Shown in pieces: positions 40,949 through 49,700 of a stretch of 64,000 nt of DNA. Source of the stretch: Plut-88900 sp963668115. Lineage in GTDB: Bacteria > Chloroflexota > Dehalococcoidia > Plut-88900. The position numbers and the translations under genes are program-made. The DNA is taken from positions 62,001-126,000 of the forward strand of contig OY764147.1 of assembly GCA_963668115.1 (NCBI GenBank), read 5' to 3'. The stretch's first letter is position 1; each line of letters opens with the position of its first letter. Under the pieces are notes generated by a model. The model saw only the letters and a list, made by a program, of their open reading frames with translations. It ran no database searches and was not told the origin of the DNA.

Positions 40949-42082
40949 ATGACACCTTCCCCCGAAGTAGTAATAGTAGGCGGCGGCATAATGGGCGGCT
41001 CCGTCGCCTATCATCTGGCCAAGCTCGGCATAAAGCCCGTCATCCTCGAACGGGAGTCCATCGGCTGTGAGGCCTCCGGCGTCGCCACAGGCATGATCTC
41101 CGTCATGTCCATCGACTCCCCCGGCCCCTACCTGGACCTCGCGAGGCTCTCCTTCGAAAAGTACAAGACCCTCATCCCGGAGATGGAAGAAGCCTCCGGC
41201 GTCAACACCTTCTACGGCGACATCACCTGGCTAGATTTGGCCTTCGATGAGAACGACGAGGAAGACAACCGCCGCGCCATGGAGTGGCGCAAGACCCTCA
41301 TGCCACGCGTATCCTGGGTCCAGCCCGACGACCTCCCCCACATCGACCCCCGTATAACCCCCGAGGCCATCAGCGGCCTCTACTTCGAAGACCTCAACCA
41401 GGCCGACGCCTATCGCCTCACCCTCGCCTACATCGGCGCCGCCGAGTCCCTCGGCGTCGAAGTCCGCTACACAGATGTAACCGGCCTCCGGAAAGAAGCC
41501 GACCGCGTAACCGGCGTCATTACCTCCGATGGCGTAATCCCCTGTGACGCAGTCGTCCTTGCCATGGGCGCCTGGACATCCAACGCCTCCGGCTGGATAG
41601 ATACCCCAATTCCCGTCCGACCCTACAAAGGCCAGATGCTCGAACTTCAGGCACCCGGCCCGCCCCTCGGCGCCAACATCCACCACGGCCGCTCCTACGT
41701 CACCTCCAAGCTCAACGGCACCATCCTCTCCGGTAGTTACGATGGTTTCCGAGGCTACGACAAGTCCGTTTCCCAGGAAGGCATCCAGCATGTGCTGGAA
41801 GGTGCTCTGAAGGTCTGCCCGGCCATGGAAGAGGCCCACATCACCTGGCCCATCACCGGCCTCCGACCCGCCACACCCGACGAAGTCCCCATCATCGGCC
41901 CCGTCCCTGGCTTGGATGGCGCATACATCTCCGCCGGCCACCAGCGCAAGGGCATCACCATGTCCGCCATGACCGGCGAGATCATCGCAGACCTCATCGC
42001 AGGCAATGAGCCCCGCCTCCCCGCAGAGCCCTTCTCCCTTGCCCGCTTCGATGGCATCCCAGACCCCTGGGCCGACTCCTAG
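40949..42082 (+). CDS. FAD-dependent oxidoreductase (DAO family), paralogue of the ThiO-like gene
   Basis: 377 aa. EVVIVGGGIMGGSVAYHLAK, ERESIGCEASGVATG and C-terminal GLRPATPDEVPIIGP with AGHQRKGITMSAMTG. It is closely similar to the ThiO-like protein at 38729, probably a local duplication. It may oxidise glycine, sarcosine or another amine. Its own -10-like element suggests independent expression from the thiamine operon. Confidence 0.85.
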   Translation: MTPSPEVVIVGGGIMGGSVAYHLAKLGIKPVILERESIGCEASGVATGMISVMSIDSPGPYLDLARLSFEKYKTLIPEMEEASGVNTFYGDITWLDLAFDENDEEDNRRAMEWRKTLMPRVSWVQPDDLPHIDPRITPEAISGLYFEDLNQADAYRLTLAYIGAAESLGVEVRYTDVTGLRKEADRVTGVITSDGVIPCDAVVLAMGAWTSNASGWIDTPIPVRPYKGQMLELQAPGPPLGANIHHGRSYVTSKLNGTILSGSYDGFRGYDKSVSQEGIQHVLEGALKVCPAMEEAHITWPITGLRPATPDEVPIIGPVPGLDGAYISAGHQRKGITMSAMTGEIIADLIAGNEPRLPAEPFSLARFDGIPDPWADS

Positions 42083-42092
42083 CCCTCCATCC

Positions 42093-42100
42093 TGTACAAT
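42093..42100 (+). promoter_or_regulatory. Putative -10 element (TGTACAAT)
   Basis: TGTACAAT, 32 bases upstream of the LLM gene's ATG. Confidence 0.4.
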
Positions 42101-42131
42101 ACCCCCGACACCCTACCGGAGGCCCGCCACC

Positions 42132-43064
42132 ATGCTCATCGCTGGCAAGAAGACCAGGGTCGGCATCGCCGTCCCCCAGATGTTCCCCTACGGCCCCGTC
42201 GATATGTCCCTCGTCGCTGAGCACCTGGCCCTCGTCGAGTCCCTCGGCTACGACAGCGTCTGGACCCAGGACTCCGTTCTCGGCACCATGGACACCCTTG
42301 ACCCCTTCACCCTTCTCGCCTACGCCTCCACCGTAACCGAAAGGGTAGGGCTGGGCATCTCCGTCCTCGTTACGCCCTTCCAGAACCCCATCCATCTCGC
42401 CAAGATTTCCGCCAGCCTCGACCAGCTGTCCAGGGGCCGGCTCATCCTCGGCGTCGGCATAGGCGGCCACGAAGAAAAATACCCCGCCTTCGGCTTCGAT
42501 GCCAGCCACCGCGTCACCCGCTTCGAACACACCCTTGAGCTTGTCAAACGCCTCTGGACCGAGACCTCCGTCACCTTCAAGGACCGCTTCTGGGACCTGC
42601 AGAACGTCAGCATCAACCCCAAGCCCCTCCGGTCCCCCCGACCCCCCATCTGGTTCGGCGCCCACGCCGAGCCTGCCCTGGAGCGAGCCGTCAGGGTAGG
42701 CGACGGGTGGATGGGCGCTGGCTCCTCCTCTACCAACGCCTTCAAGCGTGCCATCGGATACACCCGTTCCTATATGGCGGAGGTGGGTAGAGACCCGTCA
42801 ACCTTCCCCCTCGGTAAGCGCGTATACGTCGCCATCGACAACGATAGGGAAAGAGCAGCCCGTCGCCTGGAAGAGTGGTTCGACGGCTACTACCACGACG
42901 CCGCAAGGGCCCGCAAGGTCGCCGTATTCGGCTCCCAGGAAGAGGTGATTGACGGCCTTGGCCGCGTAATGGAAGAAGACCCCGACATGATCATGTTCAA
43001 TCCCGTCTTTGACCTCATGGATCACGCCGAGCGCCTTGCCGCCGACATCGTGCCCAAGCTCTAG
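42132..43064 (+). CDS. Luciferase-like (LLM class) flavin-dependent oxidoreductase, copy 2
   Basis: 310 aa from ATG 42132, with CCGGAGG upstream. RVGIAVPQMFPYGPVD, SLGYDSVWTQDSVLG, LGISVLVTPFQ and GVGIGGHEEKYP are the same blocks as copy 1 at 24499. Flavin or F420-dependent TIM-barrel monooxygenase or dehydrogenase; the substrate is unknown. It follows a DAO-family gene. Confidence 0.87.
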   Translation: MLIAGKKTRVGIAVPQMFPYGPVDMSLVAEHLALVESLGYDSVWTQDSVLGTMDTLDPFTLLAYASTVTERVGLGISVLVTPFQNPIHLAKISASLDQLSRGRLILGVGIGGHEEKYPAFGFDASHRVTRFEHTLELVKRLWTETSVTFKDRFWDLQNVSINPKPLRSPRPPIWFGAHAEPALERAVRVGDGWMGAGSSSTNAFKRAIGYTRSYMAEVGRDPSTFPLGKRVYVAIDNDRERAARRLEEWFDGYYHDAARARKVAVFGSQEEVIDGLGRVMEEDPDMIMFNPVFDLMDHAERLAADIVPKL

Positions 43065-43098
43065 TTACTATGTAAACAGATAGCAGGTAAGTGGTTCT

Positions 43099-43140
43099 AT
43101 CCGTTCGCCCTGAGCTTGTCGAAGGGTCAACCGAACGGAT
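43099..43140 (+). repeat. Dispersed palindromic repeat, family B, copy 1
   Basis: Perfect 9-bp arms ATCCGTTCG and CGAACGGAT enclose CCCTGAGCTTGTCGAAGGG. Related copies at 45146, 45193, 47541 and reversed at 56903. It sits just upstream of the threonine aldolase gene. Confidence 0.7.
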
Positions 43141-43184
43141 GGAAGCACGGTTCCCGCAAGTCACATCGCAAACACACAGGCCGC

Positions 43185-44222
43185 ATGCGCATCATAGACT
43201 TCCGCAGCGACACCGTAACCCACCCCACCCCCGAGATGTACCAGGCCATGCTCCACGCCGAGCTCGGCGACGATGAGTACGGCGACGACCCCACCGTCAA
43301 CCGACTCGAAGCCCTCGCCGCCGACATGCTCGGCAAAGAGGCCGCCCTCTTCACCGTCTCCGGCACCATGAGCAACCTCGTCGCCATCCTCACCCACTGC
43401 CGCAGGGGCGACGAGCTTCTCGTCGGCGACAAGTCCCACATCTTCCTCGAAGAGGGTGGCGGGGCATCCGCCCTTGGTGGCGTCCACGTCCAGGCCCTCC
43501 CCAACGACTCCCGCGGCATGCTCGACCCCGACCTCGTCCGGCAATCCATCCGCCCCGACGACCCCCACGACCCCCGCACCGGCCTCATCGCCCTCGAAAA
43601 CACCCATACCTTCTGCGGCGGGTCCGTCCTCACCCAGGATGAAATCGCTTCGGTAGCCTCCGTTGCCCACTCCCACGACCTCCCCCTCCACGTCGACGGC
43701 GCCCGGATCTTCAACGCCGCCGTCTACCTGGAGACCCCCGTCTCCGAGCTCGTCAAGGACGCCGACACCGTCAGCTTCTGCCTCTCCAAAGGCCTGAGCT
43801 GTCCCATCGGCTCCATGCTCTGCGGCCCCGCCGACTTCATAGACCGCGCCCGATACTGGCGTGAGACCGTAGGTGGTGGCCTCCGTCAGGTCGGCGTAAT
43901 CGCCGCCGCCGGCATAGTTGGCCTGGAAAGCATGGTCGACCGCCTCGCCGAGGACCACTCCAACGCCCGACGCCTCGCCCTCGGCCTCTCCCACATCCCC
44001 GGCATCCAGATCAACCCCGACCTCTACCCCACCAACCAGGTCTACTTCGACGTAGCCGCCGGCCCCCCCGCCGAGCTCGCCGCAAAACTGGAGTCTCTAG
44101 GCATCAAGGGCGGCACTGGAGACAAGAATTGGCGCTTCGTCACCCACCACCCCCTCACCCCCGACGACATAGACTACGCCCTCGACGTCGTGGAATCCGT
44201 CTTCCGGCAGTACGCCTCCTAA
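43185..44222 (+). CDS. Low-specificity L-threonine aldolase
   Basis: PLP-dependent fold type I aldolase: L-threonine or allo-threonine to glycine + acetaldehyde. 345 aa from the ATG at 43185 (longer frames read through a repeat). IIDFRSDTVTHPTPEM at the start, ALENTHTFCGGSVL, and the PLP lysine K202 in CLSKGLSCPIG. The stop shares four bases with the convergent VOC gene (CTAA). Glycine made here could serve the neighbouring glycine-oxidase-like enzymes, by inference. Confidence 0.9.
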   Translation: MRIIDFRSDTVTHPTPEMYQAMLHAELGDDEYGDDPTVNRLEALAADMLGKEAALFTVSGTMSNLVAILTHCRRGDELLVGDKSHIFLEEGGGASALGGVHVQALPNDSRGMLDPDLVRQSIRPDDPHDPRTGLIALENTHTFCGGSVLTQDEIASVASVAHSHDLPLHVDGARIFNAAVYLETPVSELVKDADTVSFCLSKGLSCPIGSMLCGPADFIDRARYWRETVGGGLRQVGVIAAAGIVGLESMVDRLAEDHSNARRLALGLSHIPGIQINPDLYPTNQVYFDVAAGPPAELAAKLESLGIKGGTGDKNWRFVTHHPLTPDDIDYALDVVESVFRQYAS

Positions 44223-44581
44223 CCCTGCAAAAGGCACAGTTCATTCCCGTCCGGGTCTGCCACCACCGTCCACCCCTCCCCGCTCTCCAGGAATGACCCC
44301 AGCCGCTTGCCCCCCAGCCCCTCCACCCGCGCCAGCGACCCTTCCATGTCCTTCACCGTCACATCCAGATGCACCCGGGTCTTGCTCGTCTTCTCCTCGG
44401 GCACCTTTTGCAGATACACTGTCAACCCGCCCGGCAGAGGCTCGAAGTTCAGGTAGTTGTCATGGGCAGCGAAACGCTTGACCCCCAGCAACGCTGAATA
44501 GAAAGCCTCCGCCCTGCCCAGATCTGATACATCTATCCCCACCTGCGTCAAGATTCCTATCGCCTGGCTCTGTCCTGTCAT
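44219..44581 (-). CDS. VOC-superfamily protein, tandem copy A
   Basis: 120 aa from ATG 44581. GILTQVGIDVSDLGRAEAFY, EEKTSKTRVHLDVTV and VADPDGNELCLLQG. It is about 60 percent identical by eye to copy B immediately upstream (44619). The two are a tandem duplicate. Metal-ligand Glu is present near the C-terminus. Substrate unknown. Confidence 0.82.
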   Translation of the reverse strand: MTGQSQAIGILTQVGIDVSDLGRAEAFYSALLGVKRFAAHDNYLNFEPLPGGLTVYLQKVPEEKTSKTRVHLDVTVKDMEGSLARVEGLGGKRLGSFLESGEGWTVVADPDGNELCLLQG

Positions 44582-44618
44582 CGATTCAACTCCTGGTGAT
44601 TCTGCACTTTTGAAGGTA

Positions 44619-45011
44619 CTAGCAGTCCACTGGCACGGCATCCAGGTCAAAGTTCAGCAGGCAAAACTCGTTCCCGTCTGGATCTGCAAATACGGCGAGC
44701 CCGTCCGTCGGTTCACCGTACTCTTCGACCAGCAGCCTGGCCCCGAGCGCCTGGACCTTGGGCACCGTTGCCTTGACGTCGGATACCGTCAAATCAACAT
44801 GCACCCGAGTCTTGCTCGTCTTCTTATCCGGCACCTGCTGAAGAAAGACGATCATCCCGTTGGGAAGCGGCTCTAAGGCTACGTATTCGTCCCACGCCCG
44901 ATACCTCTTGACTCCCAACAGCGCCGAATAAAACGCCTCCGCCCGACCCAAATCCGACACGTCAATCCCCACGTGCGTCAGCGCCGCAATCCCCCCCGAT
45001 TCATCTCCCAT
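44619..45011 (-). CDS. VOC-superfamily protein, tandem copy B
   Basis: 130 aa. ALTHVGIDVSDLGRAEAFY, DKKTSKTRVHVDLTV and FADPDGNEFCLLNF. It precedes copy A by 37 bases on the same strand. The duplicated pair may give a heterodimer, or simply two related binding proteins; VOC proteins often work as dimers. Confidence 0.82.
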   Translation of the reverse strand: MGDESGGIAALTHVGIDVSDLGRAEAFYSALLGVKRYRAWDEYVALEPLPNGMIVFLQQVPDKKTSKTRVHVDLTVSDVKATVPKVQALGARLLVEEYGEPTDGLAVFADPDGNEFCLLNFDLDAVPVDC

Positions 45012-45079
45012 AATCTATCCCTCCAAAATTCTAAATCGCCCCCACCCATTCTATACCGTCATCCCCGACTCTTTTAACT

Positions 45080-45134
45080 CGTCATTCCCGACCCCGATCG
45101 GACTGAAAGTGCGCCATTGGCGTAAATCCATCCC
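45080..45134 (+). repeat. Dispersed intergenic repeat, family A, copy 2
   Basis: CGTCATTCCCG at the left, CGTAAATCCATCCC at the right, same orientation as the copy at 14837. Confidence 0.7.
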
Positions 45135-45145
45135 GCGGGGTGGGG

Positions 45146-45190
45146 GTTCCGTTCGCCCTGAGCGGAGTCGAAGGGTCGACCGAACGGAAC
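45146..45190 (+). repeat. Dispersed palindromic repeat, family B, copy 2
   Basis: Perfect 10-bp arms GTTCCGTTCG and CGAACGGAAC around CCCTGAGCGGAGTCGAAGGG. Confidence 0.7.
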
Positions 45191-45192
45191 GG

Positions 45193-45250
45193 GTGGGGCC
45201 GCTCGTGCTGAGGCTCTCGAAGCGCGAGCGAGGAGGCGGCCCACGCCCCG
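45193..45250 (+). repeat. Dispersed palindromic repeat, family B, copy 3
   Basis: GCTCGTGCTGAGGCTCTCGA with flanking arms CGCTCG/CGAGCG, immediately after copy 2. The body resembles the copy at 47541. Confidence 0.6.
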
Positions 45251-45279
45251 CCAACCCGTCAGGCCCGCCCCCCCACCCC

Positions 45280-46701
45280 CTACCTAATCCGAATCATCAA
45301 CCTGTCCCCCGACTCCCACGGCCGCTCATCCACGCCCCACGCAACAGTCCCCGCCGTGCTGTCCACCGACCCATCGTCAAAGGCAAGTGCCAGCGAAACC
45401 GTACCGTCAAGCTCGATGACATCCAGTGTCTTGCCCCCAAGTGATACGTAGGGCGAAAGGGCAAGTGTGACCTTGCCCTTCTCCCACCCGAGGCTGGCAA
45501 TGGAGGATGAGGCGTCGGCGAGGGAAAAGGCAACAGGGTGAAGGGTGCCGTTGTCGGAATCCGCACCCAGGGCGTTGCCGATGGTCACAGGATCAAAGAA
45601 GGCTTCGTGAACCGTACCCGTGGGCGCGGTTACTGTGACCTGTAGTTCCATGCGTTGGTGAGGAGACCTGAAGTTACAAGGTACGTGGCGGTACGCTTGG
45701 TAATGTTCAAAGAACCTATAGACGCCAGAGGGCAAGGGACGTGCGGTTATTACTCGGACGGTGTACCCGTTGGATGCGGTGGTGTCGTCATCGATGATTG
45801 TAGAGTGGAAGAGGCCTGCATCCGTGCCTGAGAGCCAGAACACATTGTAGGCCGGTTCCGTGAGAAATTCGTCCCCTCCGTAGTCGTAAACTATGGCGCT
45901 CGTTCCCGAAGATATTTGCACCGGCTCCAGATGCAGCGCTATGGGACTCTGGTAATACACTTCCAGATCTCGGAAATGCCGTTCGTATTTCAGGCCTTTG
46001 AGGACGCATTCAGCGTATCCTGCTATGCCTTTCCCTCCCCCTATCCAGGCTATCTTGGTGCGCAGGTCCGCCAGGGAGATAGAGGGTTGTGAGACGCCCG
46101 CGGGAGATGTCGACTCGGTGATGTAAGCGGAGGTGGTGGACCCCGATGTCCCACCGGCGCCCCCCGACTGCGCCGGCATCCACACCGGGTTCCGGGAGTC
46201 TATTGTGTGGCCTGCCGGCAGTGCACCCGTATAGCTCACGGCTTCCCCATAATTCCAGGTAGTGGTGTCGGCAAACTCGAACAAGCTCGCGGTGGAATCC
46301 GAGGACCCGGATCCACCTCCGCTCTTCGGCAGGGCTAGGAAGAGCACCGCTTCCTGTCCATCCCATGCCGTATTCCGGTTCGCAGTGGTGGCGCTTACCG
46401 TAAACTCCGTAGCCCCGGAGCCCCTGAGATACTCAACGGCCCTGAAGCGCAGCAGGTCATCCGAAGCGGATAAAAGGGTCGCTCGCACCACCACGTCCGA
46501 GGCGTATATCCGCTCGGCCACCGAAGCGGTGGCGGCCCCGTAGTATGAGGTGTCCTCGACTGAGTGGGTGGTGGGCACCGGCGTGGCTGCGGTTGGGGTA
46601 GGTCGAGCCGACGTGTCAGCGTTGGAGGAACACGCCGCGACCCCAACCACCAACCCCATCACCAAGGCTACCACCCCCATCCCTCTAATAACCGTCTTCA
46701 C
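45280..46701 (-). CDS. Secreted lipoprotein, Ser/Thr-rich, unknown function
   Basis: 473 aa. Signal peptide and lipobox end at GVAAC (Cys about 24), then a Thr/Pro/Ala linker (residues 28-50) and a long beta-rich body of short alternating strands (DVVVRATLLSASDD, GYTVRVITARPLPSG). A Gly/Ser-rich loop sits near residue 130. No enzyme motif seen. Likely an envelope protein with an immunoglobulin-like or beta-sandwich body. It is flanked by repeats on both sides, so it may be a variable locus. Confidence 0.75.
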   Translation of the reverse strand: MKTVIRGMGVVALVMGLVVGVAACSSNADTSARPTPTAATPVPTTHSVEDTSYYGAATASVAERIYASDVVVRATLLSASDDLLRFRAVEYLRGSGATEFTVSATTANRNTAWDGQEAVLFLALPKSGGGSGSSDSTASLFEFADTTTWNYGEAVSYTGALPAGHTIDSRNPVWMPAQSGGAGGTSGSTTSAYITESTSPAGVSQPSISLADLRTKIAWIGGGKGIAGYAECVLKGLKYERHFRDLEVYYQSPIALHLEPVQISSGTSAIVYDYGGDEFLTEPAYNVFWLSGTDAGLFHSTIIDDDTTASNGYTVRVITARPLPSGVYRFFEHYQAYRHVPCNFRSPHQRMELQVTVTAPTGTVHEAFFDPVTIGNALGADSDNGTLHPVAFSLADASSSIASLGWEKGKVTLALSPYVSLGGKTLDVIELDGTVSLALAFDDGSVDSTAGTVAWGVDERPWESGDRLMIRIR

Positions 46702-46790
46702 TTCTCTCCTCTCCCCTTGACTTCCATATCACCCCCCTCCCGTACATTCTAAACGCACCATACAACCAAAAAGCTCCTCCCTCCTTTTTT

Positions 46791-46831
46791 CGTCATTCCC
46801 ACGGAGGTGGGAATCCATCCCTCCGAAACAC
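46791..46831 (+). repeat. Dispersed intergenic repeat, family A, copy 3
   Basis: CGTCATTCCCACGGAGGTGG then GAATCCATCCCTCCGAAACA. A short hairpin version with arms CCCAC(C) near the ends. Confidence 0.65.
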
Positions 46832-46978
46832 TCACCCCCGCCGAGCCCGTCACCCTTCCCCCTCCCCCGTAGGGGTGCCCCTCGTGGGTACCCTGCGCGC
46901 CGGGAGCGCAGTCGACGCGGAAGACCGTACCCGCAAAACCGCGACGGGTCCGGTAAAGCCGGCTCAGCCGAAGGCTCG

Positions 46979-47845
46979 TTGCCGCGTCTGGCCCCCGAGG
47001 GCCGGGGCTTCGAGCAGGAGATCATTCTCCTCCGTTCCATGATCAACCGTCTCTTGAGCAGGCGCCCCCTGAACCACACCTACATATCCCGCTACATGCG
47101 GCTCCTCATACAGGCCATCACCGCCGACGCCCGTATCCCCAAACAGACCACGGACGAACAGGAAGTGGACTCCCTCATCAAGAAGCACTTCCACAAGGAG
47201 GTGGATGATGGCAAGACCTCCTACTATGACCTCCTCCCCGTCCGCACCGCCAGGCCGGGTGAGAAATGGTGGCCCTGGAGACAGCTGGTGTCCATCGATG
47301 AGCGGCGCCGGGACGGCCTCATCGATAAAGAGGACTCCGCCATGATGGATGCCTTGGATGAGGCCGAGTCCAGCTACTACGGCGACCCCGACGATGATCT
47401 CTACCGCACCCCCTACTTCCTCAATAACCTGGAAGAAGATGAAGAAGACGAAGATGAAGACGACAACGACCCCGACGACGATGACGACTATGATCCCGAT
47501 GATGACGAAGACCCGGAAGATGATCCCGACCCTGGCGGTGGGGCCGCTCGTGCTGAGCCTGTCGAAGTGCGAGCGGGGGGAGGCACGCGTCCCGCCCATC
47601 CGCCACCCGACGACGAAGACCTACCCCTTGAACTATCCGTCATTCCTGCGGAGGTCGCAGATGTCGAAGATGCGCCTAGGCGTGCGCCGAGGCGTGCAGG
47701 AATCCATCCCTCCGAAACAATCACCCAGGACCTCGCAACTCACCCCGCCCCCTCCCCCGTAGGCGCGCCCGACCCGTCCCCCGATTGGCCCGACCCCAAT
47801 CCGCACTCCAAACCCCGCATCACCCGCGGCCGCCCCCCTCCCTGA
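46979..47845 (+). CDS. Acidic low-complexity protein whose tail is built from repeats
   Basis: About 288 aa if TTG 46979 is the start; the frame is open further upstream without an ATG, and reads GAPRG-like text typical of small prophage-like conserved proteins. Core 10-165 is helical (EQEIILLRSMINRLLSRRP, DEQEVDSLIKKHFHKEVDDG). Residues about 150-185 are an Asp/Glu run. From about 190 on, the frame reads through family B (47541) and family A (47638) repeats, so the last 90 residues are not conserved coding. The true end may be near 47540, or the tail may be recruited. Confidence 0.5.
   Translation: MPRLAPEGRGFEQEIILLRSMINRLLSRRPLNHTYISRYMRLLIQAITADARIPKQTTDEQEVDSLIKKHFHKEVDDGKTSYYDLLPVRTARPGEKWWPWRQLVSIDERRRDGLIDKEDSAMMDALDEAESSYYGDPDDDLYRTPYFLNNLEEDEEDEDEDDNDPDDDDDYDPDDDEDPEDDPDPGGGAARAEPVEVRAGGGTRPAHPPPDDEDLPLELSVIPAEVADVEDAPRRAPRRAGIHPSETITQDLATHPAPSPVGAPDPSPDWPDPNPHSKPRITRGRPPP
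47541..47576 (+). repeat. Dispersed palindromic repeat, family B, copy 4 (inside a frame)
   Basis: GGGCCGCTCGTGCTGAGCCT with arms CCGCTCG and CGAGCGG. It lies inside the open frame at 46979-47845. Confidence 0.7.
47638..47719 (+). repeat. Dispersed repeat, family A, copy 4 (inside a frame)
   Basis: CGTCATTCCTGCGGAGGTCG at the left, TCGAAGATGCGCCTAGGCG in the middle, AATCCATCCCTCCGAAACA at the right. Longer than other copies because of an internal duplication (GGCGTGCGCCGAGGCGTGC). Confidence 0.7.
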
Positions 47846-48011
47846 CCCCAACGACCCGCGCCCCAAAAACCGAATAACCGCCACCGTTCAATCAAAAACC
47901 CGCAACACATCCTGGCCGCCTCCCCCCGCTTGACCTCGACGCCCAACGCGGTAACAATGGCGCCCACAGGCCGGCCTTTACCCAATCGACTACACGCAGG
48001 GGGTGAACGGG

Positions 48012-49112
48012 ATGGGATACCGGATTATTTCAGCGGACAGCCACCTCGACTTGCAATGGCTTCCCCACGACGCCTTTACTTCCAGGGCCCCGGCTGACTG
48101 GAAGGACAAGGTCCCGTACGTCGAGGCTAGGCCCGACGGCAACTATTGGATGGTCGAAGGCCGCACCATGACCCGCGCCGGCTGGTACGGCCCGGGCGTC
48201 AACGGCGGCAAACGCGGCGAGATGCTCGAAAGAGAGGGCTTCACCATCGGCGACCTCCGCTGCTCCGACTACACCCTCAGAAGGGCCGACCAGCAGCGTG
48301 ACGGCGTCGACGCCGAGGTCATATACGGCATTCTCACCACCGACCGCAGCTTCGACGACAAGGAAGCCCTCGCCGCTACCTACCGAGCCTATAACGACTA
48401 CATCTCCGAATGGCAGCAGTACGACCCCGACTGGCTCGTCCCCCTCGGCGAGATCCCCAATCACGACGGCCAAGCCGCTGGTGCAGAGCTATCCCGCCTC
48501 GCCGACATCGGCGTCCGCGGCGCCGAGTTCGCCCCCGCCACCATGACCCACCCCTTCTGGAGTGATGAATGGGAGCCCCTCTGGGATGCCGGCGAGGAGA
48601 CCCAGCTCCCCGTCTCATTCCATGCCTTCAACATCTCCACCACATTCTCCGACAAGGACCACCCATCCGCCGCCGCCGTCAGCCTCTGCCTTGCCCCCTC
48701 CCGCGCCGACGAAGTCCTCTGCGCCCTCATCTTCTCCGGCGTCCTCGAACGCCACCCGAGACTCAACGCCATCCTCGGCGAGAGCGGCATAGGCTGGCTT
48801 CCTTTCATGCTTGAGCGCATGGACTACTCCTACGACCGCCGCCTCACCGACCTCGAACTCCCCCTCCTCCCCTCCGAGTACTTCAAGCGCCAGGTCTACG
48901 CCAGCTTCATCATCGACTACTGGGGCACCAAGGCCATGTGGGAACTCGGCTACCTCAAGAACATCATGTGGTCCACCGACTACCCCCACCGCGACGGCTC
49001 CTGGCCCGACTCCCAGGAAGTCATCGACCGCACCTTCAAAGACCTCCCGGAGGACGTGAAGAAGGCCTGCGTCCACGACAACGTCGTCCGCCTCTTCAAC
49101 CTCAACGACTGA
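48012..49112 (+). CDS. Amidohydrolase (ACMSD/AMDHD-like, amidohydrolase_2 family)
   Basis: 366 aa from ATG 48012; GGGGGTG lies 5 bases before it, so the earlier GTG at 48003 is less likely. RIISADSHLDLQW is the N-terminal signature. VSFHAFN, GESGIGWLPFMLERMD and the catalytic Asp in WSTDYPHRDGSWP complete the barrel. The metal-binding HxH of the family reads as SHL here, so ligand set may be reduced. Family members decarboxylate or hydrolyse ring acids; the substrate is unknown. A strong terminator follows. Confidence 0.85.
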   Translation: MGYRIISADSHLDLQWLPHDAFTSRAPADWKDKVPYVEARPDGNYWMVEGRTMTRAGWYGPGVNGGKRGEMLEREGFTIGDLRCSDYTLRRADQQRDGVDAEVIYGILTTDRSFDDKEALAATYRAYNDYISEWQQYDPDWLVPLGEIPNHDGQAAGAELSRLADIGVRGAEFAPATMTHPFWSDEWEPLWDAGEETQLPVSFHAFNISTTFSDKDHPSAAAVSLCLAPSRADEVLCALIFSGVLERHPRLNAILGESGIGWLPFMLERMDYSYDRRLTDLELPLLPSEYFKRQVYASFIIDYWGTKAMWELGYLKNIMWSTDYPHRDGSWPDSQEVIDRTFKDLPEDVKKACVHDNVVRLFNLND

Positions 49113-49700
49113 CCTCTCTGACTTCGCGAACCAAAAATCGGCGGGTGCGACATCGCACCCGCCGATTCATTTGTTGAACTTGTCGAAGCTTGAGGCTATC
49201 CGATTGCCGGCGCCGCCTCCCGTGCCAGTACGCCCAGGTCGCTCATCAACCCCTCCAGCCTGGACTCCTGCTCCGCGGTCAGCGCTCTGAAGGGCGACCT
49301 CGGAATTCCGATGTCCACTCCGGCCATTGCCGTGGCAGCCTTTGCCGTGGCGGCATACCCTTCCGTCTCGAAGAAGTGGTTCAGGCGGTAGAGCGGCCTC
49401 CAGAGTTCTCGGGCGGCGTGCCAGTCCTTGCGCTCGACCACCAGCTCGAAGAGCTCCACACAGCGCCCGGGAGTTGCGTTGGCGACACCCCACACACAAC
49501 CCTTGGCCCCATGAAGCAGTCCGGCCAGCGACCCGGTGTCTGAGCCGTTGAAGATGATCAGGTCCTCTGACCTCTCCTCCAGCACCCTCTGGAACTGGAC
49601 CAGGTCGCCTGTGGAGTCCTTGATCATCTGGACGTTGGGGATCTCGACCAGACGGGCCAGGACCTCGGGGGTGAGGTTGACCTTGGAGTGGGCGGGGATG
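49113..49700. other. GC-skew sign change on the + strand
   Basis: Before about 49.1 kb the + strand is C-rich in genes on both strands; after about 49.6 kb it is G-rich in genes on both strands. The change is gradual between these points. Its meaning (origin, inversion end, or assembly join) is not known from this window. Confidence 0.75.
49136..49167. terminator. Bidirectional terminator between convergent genes
   Basis: Perfect 15-bp stem (AATCGGCGGGTGCGA / TCGCACCCGCCGATT) with a two-base loop CA, flanked by A and T runs on both sides. Serves the amidohydrolase (+) and the DapA-family gene (-). Confidence 0.85.

Noticed and set aside
43099..45250. CRISPR array from repeated palindromes
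   Set aside because: Copies are irregularly spaced, differ in sequence and lack spacers; they are dispersed repeats.
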